In this document: in pieces, positions 1 to 12,079 of the stretch
Numbering within the stretch: the stretch's first letter is position 1
How the letters are laid out: every line of letters begins with the position of its first letter
Assembly (NCBI GenBank): GCA_037179385.1
Contig: CM074179.1
Coordinates: 29,828,046-29,892,045 of the forward strand
Origin: Holothuria scabra
Lineage: Eukaryota; Echinodermata; Holothuroidea; Aspidochirotida; Holothuriidae
DNA length: 64,000 bases
Reading direction: 5' to 3'
Notes under the pieces: generated by a model
The model's input: the letters and a program-made list of their open reading frames with translations, nothing else
Database searches by the model: none
Told to the model about the DNA's origin: nothing
Program-made: the position numbers and the translations under genes

Positions 1-2400
1 GGTTGGATTGGACCTGGCCAACCAATTCTCTCCGAGGGCCTCCAGCTGTGGGGCTCACTGTTACTAAACAGGGAGGGAAAGAACCGACGGAATGATAACC
101 CCCCACCCCCAATAACGGACAAAATACGCAAAAGGCGTTCTGCTGTCTACAGCACTATAAACACACTTGGTCAGGAGAAAACGGAGTTTGGAAGGAAAAT
201 GCACAAGGCCCAACCCACCACGCCTAACATCCTGATATACCATCCCTCTTACGAGCTCCATCTTCCCTGACCATAAAAACCTAAACACAGCCCTCTCGAG
301 ACGCAACAGGACACCCTTTGGAGCAGCCTGAACAGTGCCTGGATAGCACAAAAGGGGATAAATAAAACGATTGATAACTGTCACCTTTCCGAGCAGGCTA
401 ATGTGGCGCTCGCCGAAGTCCTTCAACCTAGCTTCGACCAGGTCCACTTTCTCATTCCAGGTAAGTAACTCGGTTGGCCCATAACCAAGGCGTCATCTAC
501 CCATTATGCAGCGAAGGGCAGTCTTCTTGACCGCCACTTGCCAAGGCGAAGTCCTTTGGTCTTATTGGGATTCAGTCTGGCACCTGTGGGAAGGAAGCTA
601 GGTCGGAGACTACGCATGTGACGTCATCAGCATACTGAAGGCACTTAACTTCAAACACCACCGGGAATGTAAAATGGTTGAAACAAAGGCTCTACTTGAA
701 AGGCTCTTGCTAGTGATTCACTAAACAATACGCATAGTAATGGTGATAGGGGGCATCCGTGCCGTACGCCACGTTGGACACTGAAGGTGTCTGAAAGTAG
801 ACCATTAACGATAACCCGACTGTTTACACTATTATACAATGAGGTCCATTTACCAAAAACTGGATTCAAACAAAACCATGTCCCGCACCACGCAGAGGTC
901 CTGCTGAATACTGTGTCCCAGCACCGCACAAGTCTGAAAGGACCCTACAAGATCAGGCATAACTGTGCCTAGCCTGTTGCAAAGGGCTTTCGCCAGAATC
1001 TTGTAATCTACATTTAACAAGGTGATTGGCCGTTTGTTTTTCGGTTCGAGGGGGCCTCCTGACTTAGGCAGCAAAGTTATTATGCCTGTGCGCTGCGAAT
1101 GGCTCAATGAGCCAGCGAGGAAGGCAGAGACGAACACATCACGGAGATCATGTGCTACGGTACCCCAGAAGCGTTTATAGAATTCTACTGGAATACCGTC
1201 GGACCCAGGTGCCTTTCCGCCTTTCATCTTCACCACTGCCTTCCAGAGCTCGTCAATAGTCAAAGGGGAGCCAAGTTCATCATTCTGATCTTTAGAGAGG
1301 GTCTTCTTAATATTATCTAAGAGGGACTTTTGAATGTCTTCATCGACATCTGCCTGGGTATACAGCTGCTCATAAAAGTTTTAATACTCTCTACAATGTC
1401 GAGAGGGTCCTTATGTACCACACCGTGGGCGTCACGGACAGCTTTTATACTTCGATCGATGGCATACTTTGTGACGTCCCGGTAGAACTAAATGGTTGGT
1501 TTCTCCTCCGCCTCCACACAATGCACGAACGCGGGCCCCGTGTAGTGCATGAAGTGCGGAGGGGTCCCCGTTCCTCTCCCTTCTTCGACGACCTCTTGCT
1601 ACACAGTATTCCACTGTAAATCCTCAAAGTTCGCCACCCTTCGTACCTGGCCTTAAAATCTTTGCTATATTCAGCCTCCGTTATAATATCTGTGTTCATT
1701 TTCCAGAACCCCCTCCCTACTGGCCATGACTCTGGGGGTTGGAATGAAACAGTAACTGCATCATGGTCCGAAATTGGACATGCCACAACTTCGCAATCAC
1801 TTGGTGACAGAGCCGTTGGAGCGTACACCCGGTCCAACCTTGAGGCGTCCGTGCCATCAGGGCGGTGCCAAGTGAACACGGACAAGCCAGGATGCTGCAC
1901 TCTCCAAACGTAAACCATACAGCTTGAAGACGTGAAGGTGGACATTCGATCAAACCGTGTGTCAGGGACACAGTTGAAGTCTCCAGATAGGATACAAGGG
2001 GCACAGGCAGGAACGAAGGATGGCAGGGTAGCAAAAAAATTCCTTCTGTCTGTAGGTTGGTTAGGGGCATAAACGTTACATAAGAAGTTGTTCCCGCAAG
2101 GATGTTTGATGCATACCAACCGGCCCTCATGATCATGATCAACCTTTCCGACCAGGGAAGTTATCTTGGAGAAACTAAAATGACAGATCCACAGGAAGAG
2201 GCGGAACCAAAGGAAGCGTGCAAACTCCCACCCCATTCGTAGGACCAGGTGTAGACATCGTCCTCATTAACAATGTGAGTCTCTTGGAGGAGAACGAAGT
2301 CCACACCTAATGACTTACAAAACTGGAATATTCTGGACCGCTTCCGACTGTCCCTCACGCCGTTAACATTCAGGGTCATGAGGGACAGGGGACCATTCAT
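1..2400 (-). pseudogene. LINE ORF2 remnant (AP endonuclease + reverse transcriptase), copy A
   Basis: ORF2 encodes the endonuclease that nicks target DNA and the reverse transcriptase that copies the element RNA. The start ATG is at 2400. The N-terminal LNVNGVRD and LLQETHI motifs are intact. GDFNCVPD (near 1960), SRLDRVYAP (near 1820) and SDHDAV (near 1775) complete the endonuclease signature. RT motifs follow: KMKGGKAPGSDG near 1215, PITLLNVDYKIL near 1030, RGVRHGCPLSPL near 760 (Q changed to H) and YADD near 630. The motif A block seen as SLDQEKAFD in other copies is deleted. Frames change repeatedly, so no functional protein is possible. Confidence 0.9.
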
Positions 2401-2415
2401 GAAATGTGGAGTGTG

Positions 2416-3260
2416 AAATTACAAAACGGTCTCTGACCTGGACCAACTCCCCCTCCCCGGTCGGACACCTCCCCTGAGGCCGACCTTTTCAACTTGGGCT
2501 CAAGTTCAACGGCCTCTCACAAATCAAACCAGCCCTCCCCAGATGGTGGGTCCTTTGGTGGAGGCATCTGACATGGCAGTGTCAGACTCCGAATCCGATG
2601 ACAGTTGAAGGTCATTCTCCACTGTCAGTATTCCAGCCTCCCCAGGAGCTGGTGCGGATTGTGCCTCAGTTACTGATGTGGAGGGTTGGGAAGGGCCCAC
2701 CCTCAGGGTTCCCACAGACCACCTCACATCCCTTAGAAGCAGGCATCTGCCACAACGTTTGTTTGGGCATGACTTGGCCTCATGCCCCTCCTCCCTACAC
2801 TGGAAACAGGTGCGGGGCTGACCAAAATACCTGATGTGGGCCTTAGAACCCCCTATGAACAGGACGGAGGGGATGTCTCGTTTTAGCTCCATACGGAACT
2901 GTCTCTTTCCGTTGAGAATTCCGGCCAATTCACCTTCATTATACTTTACCCAACGCCAGTCAGAGACAGTTCCGTATTGTCCAAGAACCCTCGCCAACAG
3001 GCCCTGATCTACCTCAAAATTGAGGTACAACACCGTCACCACCACAGAGCGATCATATGGGGTGACAGTGAGACCCTCCACACCCTTAAGGGAGGAAACC
3101 CCCTTTAATCGGGCAGCATCACCGGAACTTCAAATCATACGTATTTCGGGATGCAAGGGCCTGCAGCATCTCTATATCCTTAACCTCTACCTTATTGTTC
3201 TTCAACACATGCTGGGGTGTAACATTCCCCCTCGACTCAAACTGTAACTTAACGATACTG
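2416..3260 (-). pseudogene. LINE ORF1 remnant (CCHC gag-like), copy A
   Basis: ORF1 is the RNA-binding partner of ORF2. An RRM-like stretch (VVVTVLYLNFEVDQGL, then YGTVSDWRWVKY) precedes one complete CCHC knuckle, CFQCREEGHEAKSC. The second knuckle starts (CGRCL) but is joined by a deletion to downstream Ser/Pro-rich sequence, so knuckles 2 and 3 are lost. The acidic SSDSESD tract near the end is retained. A 2-nt loss near 3120 (against copy B) also breaks the frame. The start-codon region is deleted: sequence jumps from the ORF1 5' end (3536) into 5'UTR (3537). Confidence 0.88.
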
Positions 3261-3524
3261 TGTGCTTTTTACGTACGTAGAAACGGGCACGGAGAACCAA
3301 TAACAGAACTCAGACCAGATGGCACAAAATGATAACTTGGACTATGTATGAATTCTGTACAAACCAAGGTTTTTGTGTCAATAATTTACAAAACCCACCC
3401 AGACCCCAACCCAGTACCCAGGGCTATTTACAAAACACCTATTTACACATTACCAAAACCGCCCCCGAGAAGCAAAACACAGGCCTATTTACAAATTAAC
3501 TATCACCCGCTCCGCCCGCACCGA
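3261..3524 (-). mobile_element. 5'-truncated LINE 3'UTR insertion (264 bp) with 12-bp TSD
   Basis: The insert is minus-strand LINE 3'UTR rich in TTGTAAAT-type motifs, similar to the tail of copy D at 57660-57900. It is flanked by direct repeats ttaacgatactg at 3249-3260 and 3525-3536 and interrupts the ORF1 N-terminus of copy A. Its 3' end (on the left) carries the family hairpin CGTGC-10 nt-GTACG followed by TAAAAAGCAC. No ORF2 sequence is included, so it is a severely 5'-truncated insertion of the D-type subfamily. Confidence 0.88.
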
Positions 3525-3604
3525 TTAACGATACTGCAGTTCAAACCCAGGCAGGGAAAATAGAGACGGAACCCAACACTAAACAATAGACCAGGCGTGC
3601 TTTA
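3525..3604 (-). mobile_element. Piece of LINE ORF1 5' end and 5'UTR, copy A
   Basis: After the TSD, the sequence (tcaaacccaggcaggg... and aggcgtgctttaaa) matches the copy B 5'UTR at 51955-52018. About 90 bp containing the ORF1 ATG is absent. At 3604 the homology switches to an ORF2 endonuclease segment, with a few shared bases (aaatct) at the join. Confidence 0.8.
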
Positions 3605-3996
3605 AATCTTTTGAAAAGGCCGGCCTCAAAGTTCGCCACCCTTCGTACCTGGCCTTAAAATCTTTGCTATATTCAGCCTCCGTTAAAATATCTGTGTTCA
3701 TTTTCTAGAACCCCCTCCCTACTGGCCATGACTCTGAGGGTTGGAATGAAACAGTAACTGCATCATGGTCCGAAATTGGACTTGCCACAACTTCGCAATC
3801 ACTTGGTGACAGAGCCGTTGGAGCGTACACCCGGTCCAACCTTGAGGCGTCCGTGCCATCAGAGCGGTGCCAAGTGGACACGGACAAGCCAGGATGCTGC
3901 ACTCTCCAAACGTCGACCATATCGTGATTCTTTGTGAACATGTCCAACTCCACCATACCGACACTGCAGCTTGAAGACGTGAAGGTGGACATTCAC
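3605..3996 (-). pseudogene. Isolated LINE ORF2 endonuclease segment
   Basis: Collinear with 49873-50254 of copy B. On the minus strand it encodes MSTFTSSSCSVGMVELDMF, then SRLDRVYAPTALSPSD and SDHDAVTVSFQPSESWP, the C-terminal half of the endonuclease (RLDRVY and the catalytic SDH triad region). It is flanked on both sides by LINE 5'UTR-type sequence rather than its normal context, so it is a rearranged or internally deleted copy. It has no start and no RT. Confidence 0.88.
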
Positions 3997-4305
3997 TGAA
4001 AAGAACACTATCCCACCATGCGAGCATAGGAGCAAAAGGTATCCTTCTTAAACGTACTTGTGCTTTTCAAGTGCATTGAAACGGCACGTACAAAGAAAAA
4101 CAACTCAAACTGTGGGCACAGCAGCAAAAGGTTTGTGGCACGAGGCCACGCAGCAACAGCCAAAAAAACCGTAAGTGAAAGAGTAAGGACACTCAACACA
4201 GTTAAATACGTTTAAAAAAATAAAAGCGCAGGCGTGCTTCAAAACGAGCACGACCAAACCTTTGTCGCCAAGAAAGAGACAACACCCAACATACACTAGT
4301 AACCA
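3997..4305 (-). mobile_element. LINE 5'UTR/ORF1-start fragment interrupted by a short insertion
   Basis: The segment resembles the copy B 5'UTR (51880-52075), sharing agcaaaaggtttgtggcac, the gaggccacgcagcaac block and gcgtgcttcaaaacgagcac. With the adjoining 3605-3996 segment it may be one minus-strand element that lost ORF1 and most of ORF2. The homology ends near 4305. Confidence 0.75.
4041..4122 (-). mobile_element. Short LINE 3'-end insertion (about 82 bp)
   Basis: Direct repeats agcaaaaggt at 4031-4040 and 4123-4132 bracket a minus-strand LINE 3' end. It contains the hairpin GTGCCGTTTCAATGCAC followed by TTGAAAAGCAC. About 19 nt of extra tail (including gtacgtttaagaag, like a second 3'-end motif) lies between the hairpin tail and the left TSD. 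The repeat could partly reflect conserved 5'UTR sequence, so the exact boundaries are less certain than in other cases. Confidence 0.65.
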
Positions 4306-4309
4306 GCAA

Positions 4310-4334
4310 AAGTTCAGAAACTTTTTCTGAACTT
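4310..4334. other. Short perfect hairpin (11-bp stem, 3-nt loop)
   Basis: aagttcagaaa at 4310-4320 pairs perfectly with tttctgaactt at 4324-4334. The half-site gttcagaaaaa recurs nearby at about 4367 and 4478. It lies just beyond the LINE 5'UTR homology. No function is evident. Confidence 0.6.
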
Positions 4335-4335
4335 C

Positions 4336-7300
4336 TCAAAAAATATCTGTACTTTTACAGAGTAAGTTCAGAAAAACATCAGTAATAATACAGTTTTCAA
4401 AGTGCTGAATTATTCATGAGATCTCATTACTGTCAAGTTGTCAAAACTGTCAGAGGAAACCCGAGTCAAGAAGAAAAGTTCAGAAAAAGCTCAGAAAAAT
4501 TGACTGAGATTGACACATCTCAGTGGGACTCTTCACATTGATTGATGTGTAGTACACTTGGGAGGGCTATTCCCTGTGCTGTAATAGTTTTTCAAAACAA
4601 AAAGACTTGTCAACGTGCAATGTCACTACTGTAAATAGTCTGGACTTACTCTCACTAAACATCATTGATGGAAAGGATGTCACATTTTGAAAGCTGCAGT
4701 ATTGGCTTAGTGGTAGAATAAATACTACAATTCTTCTAAACATCACAAACATTTTTGCCATGGACATGGGAAACGAAATTCAGGAGAAATATTTTAATAC
4801 TGCGTTGTCAAAGGATGGGTATACAAAGTGATTCTATGGAAGCATTGCACAGTGTTTTGTTATTTGCAAACACAGTAAGCCACATTGTACGTTTTGTATT
4901 TTAGGATATACAGTATAAAACAATTGCAAGAAAGAGCATTTTGTTATTGTGACATCAACCGTTTAGAAAGTCAGATCATTCCTTTGTTTCCCAGGGAGGT
5001 GTCAAAGACGCATTGGACATGGGGATGGATAATATAAATAAATTGTTATAAATTAGTAGGTAAAATGAAGAATATTAAAAACACTCAAAAAGTCAACTTG
5101 ATTTTAAGATCAATGTGCAATGGTTCAAAACATACAGTACTTGTATAAAAACAAAAAGAACAGTTTGGAGGGAAAAAAGAAACAGATTACGGCATACTTA
5201 TCTGCTTGCTGTTTAAAAATTAAATTACACAGTGTCTGATTATTTGCTCTTGAAACCATGTGGCAATATTTTTCTCACTAAATTATGAAGACGTAACTCA
5301 TTGGATTACCTAGAGTATGCAATGGTGCTTTAACCCTGAAATATTATATAGGCTACTTGGAAGTGAGAAAAGACATTGGCTGTTGTTTTAAAACACGTTT
5401 AGGGTGGCTGCTTTAAACTCATATGAAAAAACAAAAACCCACAGTATTTTTTTGACTGGGACAACTTTCTGCATGAAAAGTGTTAACTACATATAGAAGT
5501 TAAATTGCGCCAAAATTGTAAGCCTCATTTCCCATTAGATACCTTCCGATGCCACTTCATAGAGCCAAAATGTCTGAATGTTAGCATTCATTAAATAAGA
5601 TAACCATAATTTGGGAGGTATAAAAGGAGTAGCCTACATTGCTCTGGCTTTGTTGAAAAACATTAAAATAATCTACAAAGTTGAAAAACATGAAAATAAT
5701 CTGCAAAATTAGTTTGATGAAACAGTCATTTTGGGGGCCAATTGTACTGCTGCGCCATGCACTTTAGTTCACTTAAAAATAATCTAATACTCTGGCAGGA
5801 CCGCGATTTACCAATATTGGAAAATCCCACACATTTTAGAAGATGGATCCACACCCTTCTGGTTGATGTAGTGTGGCCGATGTGATGATTACTTCCATAT
5901 GAGCTTTGAGAAGAAGTAGAAGTAGAATAAGACCTATGTTTTTTCCTGTTTTTGAGAGTATCCAGTGTAGTTATCTGGTAATCCTGTCACATGATAAGCT
6001 TTTAGTCCATGACTACAACAAAATAGCAGTCGTTTAAAACTGACAGTTGCCTACGCGGAGACGTACAGTATTCCTGTGCAATTCCATGAGAAGTGGAACC
6101 ATTGGATTCATACTCCAAAGTTTTACTGTTGTAGTGTTTAAAAGCATAGTAACGAAAAAAGAACCTCAGGTAGATAAAGCGGAAGGCAATAAACCAACTG
6201 AAAAATTTTAAAACATTTTTGGATCCCCTTTGCATTATCAAAACTGGTTTACACTTTTTTCCCTTTTTAGTGTTTATTTTTTCATTAATCAGAGTGTCAA
6301 CATTCTTTGTACTTTCTACTTTGAACTTTCTACTTTAGGTACCGTACATCACAAAGGTTATGTATCTAGTAAATTAGTTATAAAGGAATTGATAGCATAC
6401 TCTCAAATCCATATGACAGACGTACAATAGTAGAAATCTGTACATCCATCACATGCCTTCACGGAAAATCAAAATACATTCACCTACCATATACACACTA
6501 AAGGGAGAGTCATTTATCTAACCAGTCAGTATGGGCAGTAGGGCACAGGAAATACATGAATGACTTGCCAATAACTTCCAGTTAAACAAACTTACATATT
6601 TTTTATCTGGCAGAGTCTGTTTGCACAATGGAAAGGTGCCTCTGTGTAAAGAGGACTGAAAACTCTTCTAAATTTCTGGATTTGGCACAATAAATTTTGT
6701 TCTTGTTTATTTGGTATTTGTTTGCTTATTCTGTCTTTCCTGTTGAATCTTTTTCAAAGTTTGACATCGTAACCATGAACTTCATGTATGAATTTTTTAG
6801 TGGAAGCTCAGATGTTGCCTAAAGTTCTGATTACAAACTGATAAGCGATTGTTAGTACTACGGTAAACCATTTACATTTTTCATCTTTAGCATCAATAAT
6901 CTGAACACTTGCGGCCTGTGCTGGACACATAATTTTAGCTTTGTCCTATTTGTATCAAGAGGAAGAGAATGTTTGGGGAGGAGTGAAGTTGTATTTCAAA
7001 CCTTTATTGGTCATTAAACATTCAGCCTAAATAAATTTTTTCTACTTTAGCACAAGCCAAGTACAATGTACTTCTGCAACAATCACGGCAATGTAGTTGC
7101 GCATCGAGTAGGGTCGTGGTGTACTACTTTTTAGAATGAAGATGGTCAGTGCTACAGGGCAGGGGTGACCGTGGAGATAAAAAGCTTTGGAGAATAATTT
7201 CCCAACAATCTTTATTGTAAAAAACCCACATTTTTTGTCGCTTTTTGTACGTAGACTGTCAGGTCCCCTTTTCAGAGACTGACCTGCCCAAGGCAAATGA

Positions 7301-7591
7301 AAGGCACCACTCATGAATACAGATTTTATTTGTATACTCTTGTTACACTTAAAATTATCAATACCTGTAACCATTAGTGGAAGCTATTGGTTCTAATAAA
7401 ATAAAGCAATGAAGCGATGTACATTTTTCAGAAACGGCCCCTTTCAACCTTATTCTTTTGTTAAATTGATCCTTGTTCAAGTTTGTACCATGCAGTGGTA
7501 TCTGATTGAGTACGTCCGTCACAAAAAGTTTTTATGGCCGATTCATTCTTTCACAAGAACAGTTGCCTTGATTTTTCTGGTTTGGTACCAT
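4336..7591. other. No gene recognised
   Basis: AT-rich sequence with only short, low-complexity open frames. I found no domain motif, RNA gene or terminal-repeat element. Open frames at 7042-7374 and 6002-6241 (minus) read like noise. Confidence 0.6.
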
Positions 7592-7608
7592 ACTTATTTA
7601 TATTAATT

Positions 7609-8064
7609 TGTTTCGGCCTCCATAAAGCTGGCCTTATGGAGAGACCGATGTAACGTTGTTTTGGGGGGGATGGGGAAGCCAGCGGACGTCGTCCTGGCGT
7701 CGGTGAAGGCGGAGGTGAGGCTGAGGGTTGAGTCCGACTTCGTTCGTTTGCCAAGGTCGGCGTTCGGTAGGCGATGGGGTCCACTCGTTTCGGTGAGGGG
7801 GAACCGTGTGGTGGTCAACTTGTAATAGGGTGGGTCTGTAAGGTGCTTGTAAATAGTTGTAAATATCTGAATGTATAGCTTTATTACTGTAATGAACATA
7901 ATTTTCTGTACATAGTTTTGTAAATATTTGTACATATAGCTTATTACTGTAATGGACACAATTTTCTGTTTGATTTAGCAATCTGTAAATAGTTTGCGTT
8001 TGTTTTTGCCCGATCCGGTTTCAGTTTTTGTTTTGCATGTGCCGTTTCAATGCACTTAAAAAGC
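7609..8064 (+). mobile_element. 5'-truncated LINE insertion (456 bp) with 17-bp TSD
   Basis: A plus-strand Tx1-like LINE tail holding the last 71 codons of ORF2, its stop and the whole 3'UTR, ending in hairpin GTGCCGTTTCAATGCAC and TTAAAAAGC. It is flanked by perfect repeats acttatttatattaatt at 7592-7608 and 8065-8081. There is no poly(A) tail. Little decay in the remaining coding piece suggests a younger insertion than copy A. Confidence 0.95.
7610..7825 (+). pseudogene. LINE ORF2 C-terminal fragment, open to its stop
   Basis: Seventy-one sense codons reach a TAA at 7823-7825. The frame begins VSASIKLALWRDRC and ends RWGPLVSVRGNRVVVNL. This is the conserved C-terminal tail after the RT domain, also seen in copies B, D and G. 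Here it closes with RVVVNL and stop, which shows that the longer C-termini in B and G come from slippage in a G run. The fragment has no start and no catalytic domain. Confidence 0.88.
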
Positions 8065-8081
8065 ACTTATTTATATTAATT

Positions 8082-11000
8082 GTAAATTAATGTTCTTTAA
8101 GTTATTCTGAAGCATCTTTTTACAATAAAGTCCCGTATGTGAAAAAAATTGGTAAAGGTACAAAGTACCAAAAACTAATTTTCTCTGGTGGTTCGTCATA
8201 GTGTTTAACGGTCCCTACAAGAATAAGGCGAAGCCTGTTCAACTCGATACTGGCAAGTGTCAATACATAAACATGTTAAAGAGATCAATAATTGTAAGCA
8301 TCATTTGTTGGAAAGGCAAAATTTTATCCAAAGTGTACGTCCGTCACTGTGGGAATACTCCCTTACACCTTCTGGGCTTAGGGATATAGGTAGAGAATGT
8401 ACCGCACCTGCTGTGAAAGTTAGGGGAGGCAAGTCAATAGGGGGGTTTCAGTGGGGCTGCATGCATGTCAGAGACAAAGAATACCTCTATATTAGTGAGC
8501 AGATAAATTTTTCAGGTTAGAAAGATTTATGAAAATTTAATTATTATAATTTGATAGTAACTAAAAGTATTCCAGCTTTGATAAATATGAAGCTCTTTAG
8601 TTTTTTTGCGAACACGAATGCCATTTAACTTACAACTGTTACATTACACACTTCTGATTCTTCGGCTGTTTGACATTTATAGTAAGAATACTTTCAGTGT
8701 TATCGGCGGAAACTACTTGTATACCTAATTCTCCTCTTACTTAGAAACAGAATCCTGATCCATCCTGTGCAACAATCAATCCAATGACTCATTTCTTCCC
8801 TGGTAACAGAACTAATAAATTTAATATAACTTAAGGCTTGCGGAACAAAGATCGCACCGTGAAAATATTGCTCTCTTGGTAGGTTACTGAGGTCAGGACA
8901 AGCACTCTAGTCAGTGGCATAGCTACGGAAGGGGGAGGGGGGGTAGAACACCCCTAGCCGAACCTTGCAATGCAAAAAAACACCTAAAATAGGGGTTTTT
9001 TCTCTCTTTAATTAGACTTTTCCCTCATGTCGTTCCCCACCCCCACCCCCCTTTATTACATAATTCTGGCTACGCGCCTAGCTCTAGTAGTAGCAAAAAT
9101 CAAATACTGAACTCCTTCCTTGCATGCATGCAAGCTGTCGCTGACACTTTTTTCTAAAAGTCCCCACGACTCTCTGGCGAAGAGCCAAGGGGCGAAAACC
9201 AAACGATTACTCCCGGAGGAGTTCTGCTCCCTTAAGGAGCTTTACGTCCCAAATGGACAAGTACGCCCTCCAAAGGGCAAACACTGAGTGGTCCTGCTCA
9301 ATCAAAACACAATGTGGTTAAGGTGGTTTTAGTAGAAGTAAATTGGAACACTCAATGGACCGGTGACAACGGGATTCAATTGCCACATTTTTGTACCAAC
9401 AACAACTGTAGGCTACTTCAACAGGCTTGGATCTAAGATGGTGAGGGGACTCTCGGTCCCACACTCGAACCTGAATCCCCGCCCTTCGCCACTTCAACAA
9501 TAACAACTGTTGCATATCTAGGTCAATATTGCACTGCGATCTTATATTTCCCACACTTTTTCGAACTGTCTAGGTAGGACTTATAATCGGCGACAGGGCA
9601 TGAAATATATTTTTGACGGATGCTGCCACAAGCTTCTGCACAATGGAAAATAAGCCTACACTCAAGAAAATCGACATTTGTGTTGAAGTGGTTTCACCTA
9701 CCTCTCTGCTACTGCTAGAGTTGAAATCACGTCCACGAATCGTAATTATCAGCAGCCTCGTTACTTGTAACGCGGTCAGGAGGTGCATCGCCCCTGGGTC
9801 ATTTGGCACCGACTTCTCTTCCCTCAACCTGCTCTGTGCTCTTGTGTTCTGCGGAACTTGAACATAAGCAGGAAAAAAGTAAAAAACAAAGAAAGAAAGA
9901 AAACGAAACTCACACATGCACCTTTTGTCTTATGTATTTTTGAATAAATGTGGCGCTTAATCTGATAGAGTCATGTATTTTTCTGCACTATTGACCTTAC
10001 CGTTTTGCCAGCCTGAGGTATTTTTAATGGGCCCTTAGGGACCTTTGCTGAGATAAGTAACAATGTATGCCAGCATGCACTCTCTGTATTGGTTTGTTGA
10101 GAATATAATTTTTCAGCAAGGATTATAGAGATGAGATTTGGAAGTTAAGGAATCAGTTGGGTACAAAGCGTAGGGTCATTTACTTTGGTGTTTTATACTA
10201 ATAGATCGTTAAGTCAAAATAGAAGATCATACTGGCTGTAGTTGGGAAACCACAATCATCACAGTGACATATCAGAACGTGTTGGGGGTCACTTTTGAAC
10301 CCCCCCCCCCAAAAAAAAAAAAACAAATTGGTAGAATGAAGGGTCCGGATCTCAATGGATCAATGGTTCACTAGTTCGATCATTTTCAATAGAATAAAGA
10401 CTGCTGGGGTCAGTAGCTGTCGCTACGGGGGGGGGGGGGGGGGGAGAACATGGCCCTCTAATTTATTTTCAAAAAAAAAAAAAAAATAAGCTACCAGATT
10501 TCGTCGCCGTATGATTTCTTCTTTGTACTTTCTTAAGTTCTAATGAAAAAACTGCCCCAAAAATCTGGAAATGCCATTTACATCTGTCTTTCTGATTTTG
10601 TATTTTGGTTCCTTGCGTTAAGAAAAGGAACTGAAATTTTGGTAGCGGTACGTAGAACCACCATAACGAGAAGGTGTGCCATATAGTATTTAAGGTAGGT
10701 CAAATGTCATCAGGTCATTTGACAGCTGAGCGGTCCATTAAAAAAGCTTAGATGGATTTAATATTTTGTATGTAGATAATCGGCATGGTGTGAAAGTAAA
10801 TTCTGTAATTTGTGATGAGGTCAAACAGTGACGTAGGAAGCAATATATGAAAGTGCCGGGGGGGGGGGGGTCATTATTTGGACGATGCACCTCACCCTAC
10901 CCCATTGGCCAAAAGGTACATTTTTCTGATGCTAATTTTTGGCATTTTCTACCAAAAGGAACGATTTTTTTAAATAAAAGAATTGTACCGTATGCTATAA

Positions 11001-11189
11001 ATCATTTTTTTTAAATGAAACTGGGCACTAAAGAAGGTAGAATCCTTTGTTTTTTTTTTCATCCATGCTACAGTAGCCCTCTGTGAACTGAGGAACATTG
11101 ATAATATTATGATTTTTCAAATTACTATTGCATCCGTCTACTCAGGTTATATGAGAGCAATTGAGTACGTTAGAAAAATGATTCCCCGC
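8082..11189. other. No gene recognised; homopolymer runs
   Basis: Non-coding in appearance. It contains a 'gtggcatagctacgg' repeat start near 8914 with an opposing 'ggctacgcgcc' near 9069, a C11 run at 10300-10310 followed by A13, G18 at 10427-10444 and G13 at 10858-10870. No domain was recognised in any frame. Confidence 0.55.
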
Positions 11190-11820
11190 TTGAAGTCTTG
11201 CCCGAAAGACTATAGCGGAGCGCCACCTTCAGTTCGCGCGGAGCCTAGAGGAAATTTTGAAAGAAATCGGACCCTTCACACAGTACAACAGCAGCAGGGA
11301 GGTAAAGTTGAAGTATGTACACTACTGTTTAAGGGACGTAATTTGCGGCGTTCAAAGCGCGACGAAATTTTTGCCAATTTGAAACAAATACTTGTGGATA
11401 TGGAGCTTGTATTGCAGAAATTTTTGGATTCTGGGTTCAGAAATTTGAAATATTGAGGGATTACTGATCGAAGAATATGCACGTCCTATGTTGGCAAATC
11501 TGAGAATGATGGTACGGTGATCGTCTGAAGATTTCCTTTGCTACGTAATGTATTTTGAAGGCCTAAGAACTGAAGTTCTCCAATAAAATTTTGTTTCCGA
11601 ATCCTTGTTATGAGGGAAAATTTAAAAAAATAGCACTGAAGTCCCTTGTGTCACTTGATGATCTGGTGTCACGAATGCAAAATTTCGATTTTGTCATTGA
11701 GAGCTTAAAAGGGTTTGTCAAACTGATTTATGATACAGCACTTATGCAGTACGAATTGCACGTTGAGGCGTGCGAAACGTGTGGAAAATTTTGCTTTTTT
11801 TGAAGCAATAAATTACAAAC
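11190..11820. repeat. Dispersed repeat family X, copy 1
   Basis: Shares blocks with 12080-12790 and 33650-33970: a 'gggacgtaat...agcttgtattg...attctgggtt' block and a 'cacttgatgatctggtg' block followed by 'aaactgattta'. It also holds 'agcggagcgccacc...gcgcggagc', related to 18240-18560. The open frame at 11109-11456 looks accidental. The copies are too diverged to set boundaries by eye. Confidence 0.6.
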
Positions 11821-12079
11821 TGGCGTTGAAGAAAACTAGGAACTTCATGAGAGAGAAGACTTGGAAATGTCACACAAATGAATAAGAAGTTTTTCTAAAC
11901 TGATGGGAAGTATACTTCCGCCCCTCATTTTTCACTCGGGGGAGTATCGCCCCCGCAGACCCCGCCAGTTTTTACGCCTATGATTTCACGTTTCCTTTAG
12001 AGAATCACATTTGACTGTACATCAACTGCTATATCCATAACTCAACTTCCCCTTTTCAAAATCTCTGCAGGATTCGCGA

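Larger units (their letters stand above)
1..3260 (-). mobile_element. Decayed Tx1-like LINE, copy A (ORF1 + ORF2), cut by window edge
   Basis: Read on the minus strand, this stretch is collinear with the better preserved copy at 47109-52187: ORF1 remnant, short spacer, then ORF2 with endonuclease and reverse transcriptase remnants. Position 1 falls in the ORF2 C-terminal region, so the 3' end lies outside the window. Many small indels break every frame. About 75 bp near position 30 and the segment holding RT motif A (near 890) are missing relative to the other copy. The ORF2 motif set (KAPGSDGIP, PITLLNVDYKILAK, QYADDVTCVV) is typical of the Tx1/L1-like clade. The copy is dead; its identity is secure. 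Confidence 0.93.

Noticed and set aside
4697..4730. tRNA-like A box (tggcttagtggtagaat)
   Set aside because: No matching B box, acceptor stem or anticodon arm follows; no SINE structure found.
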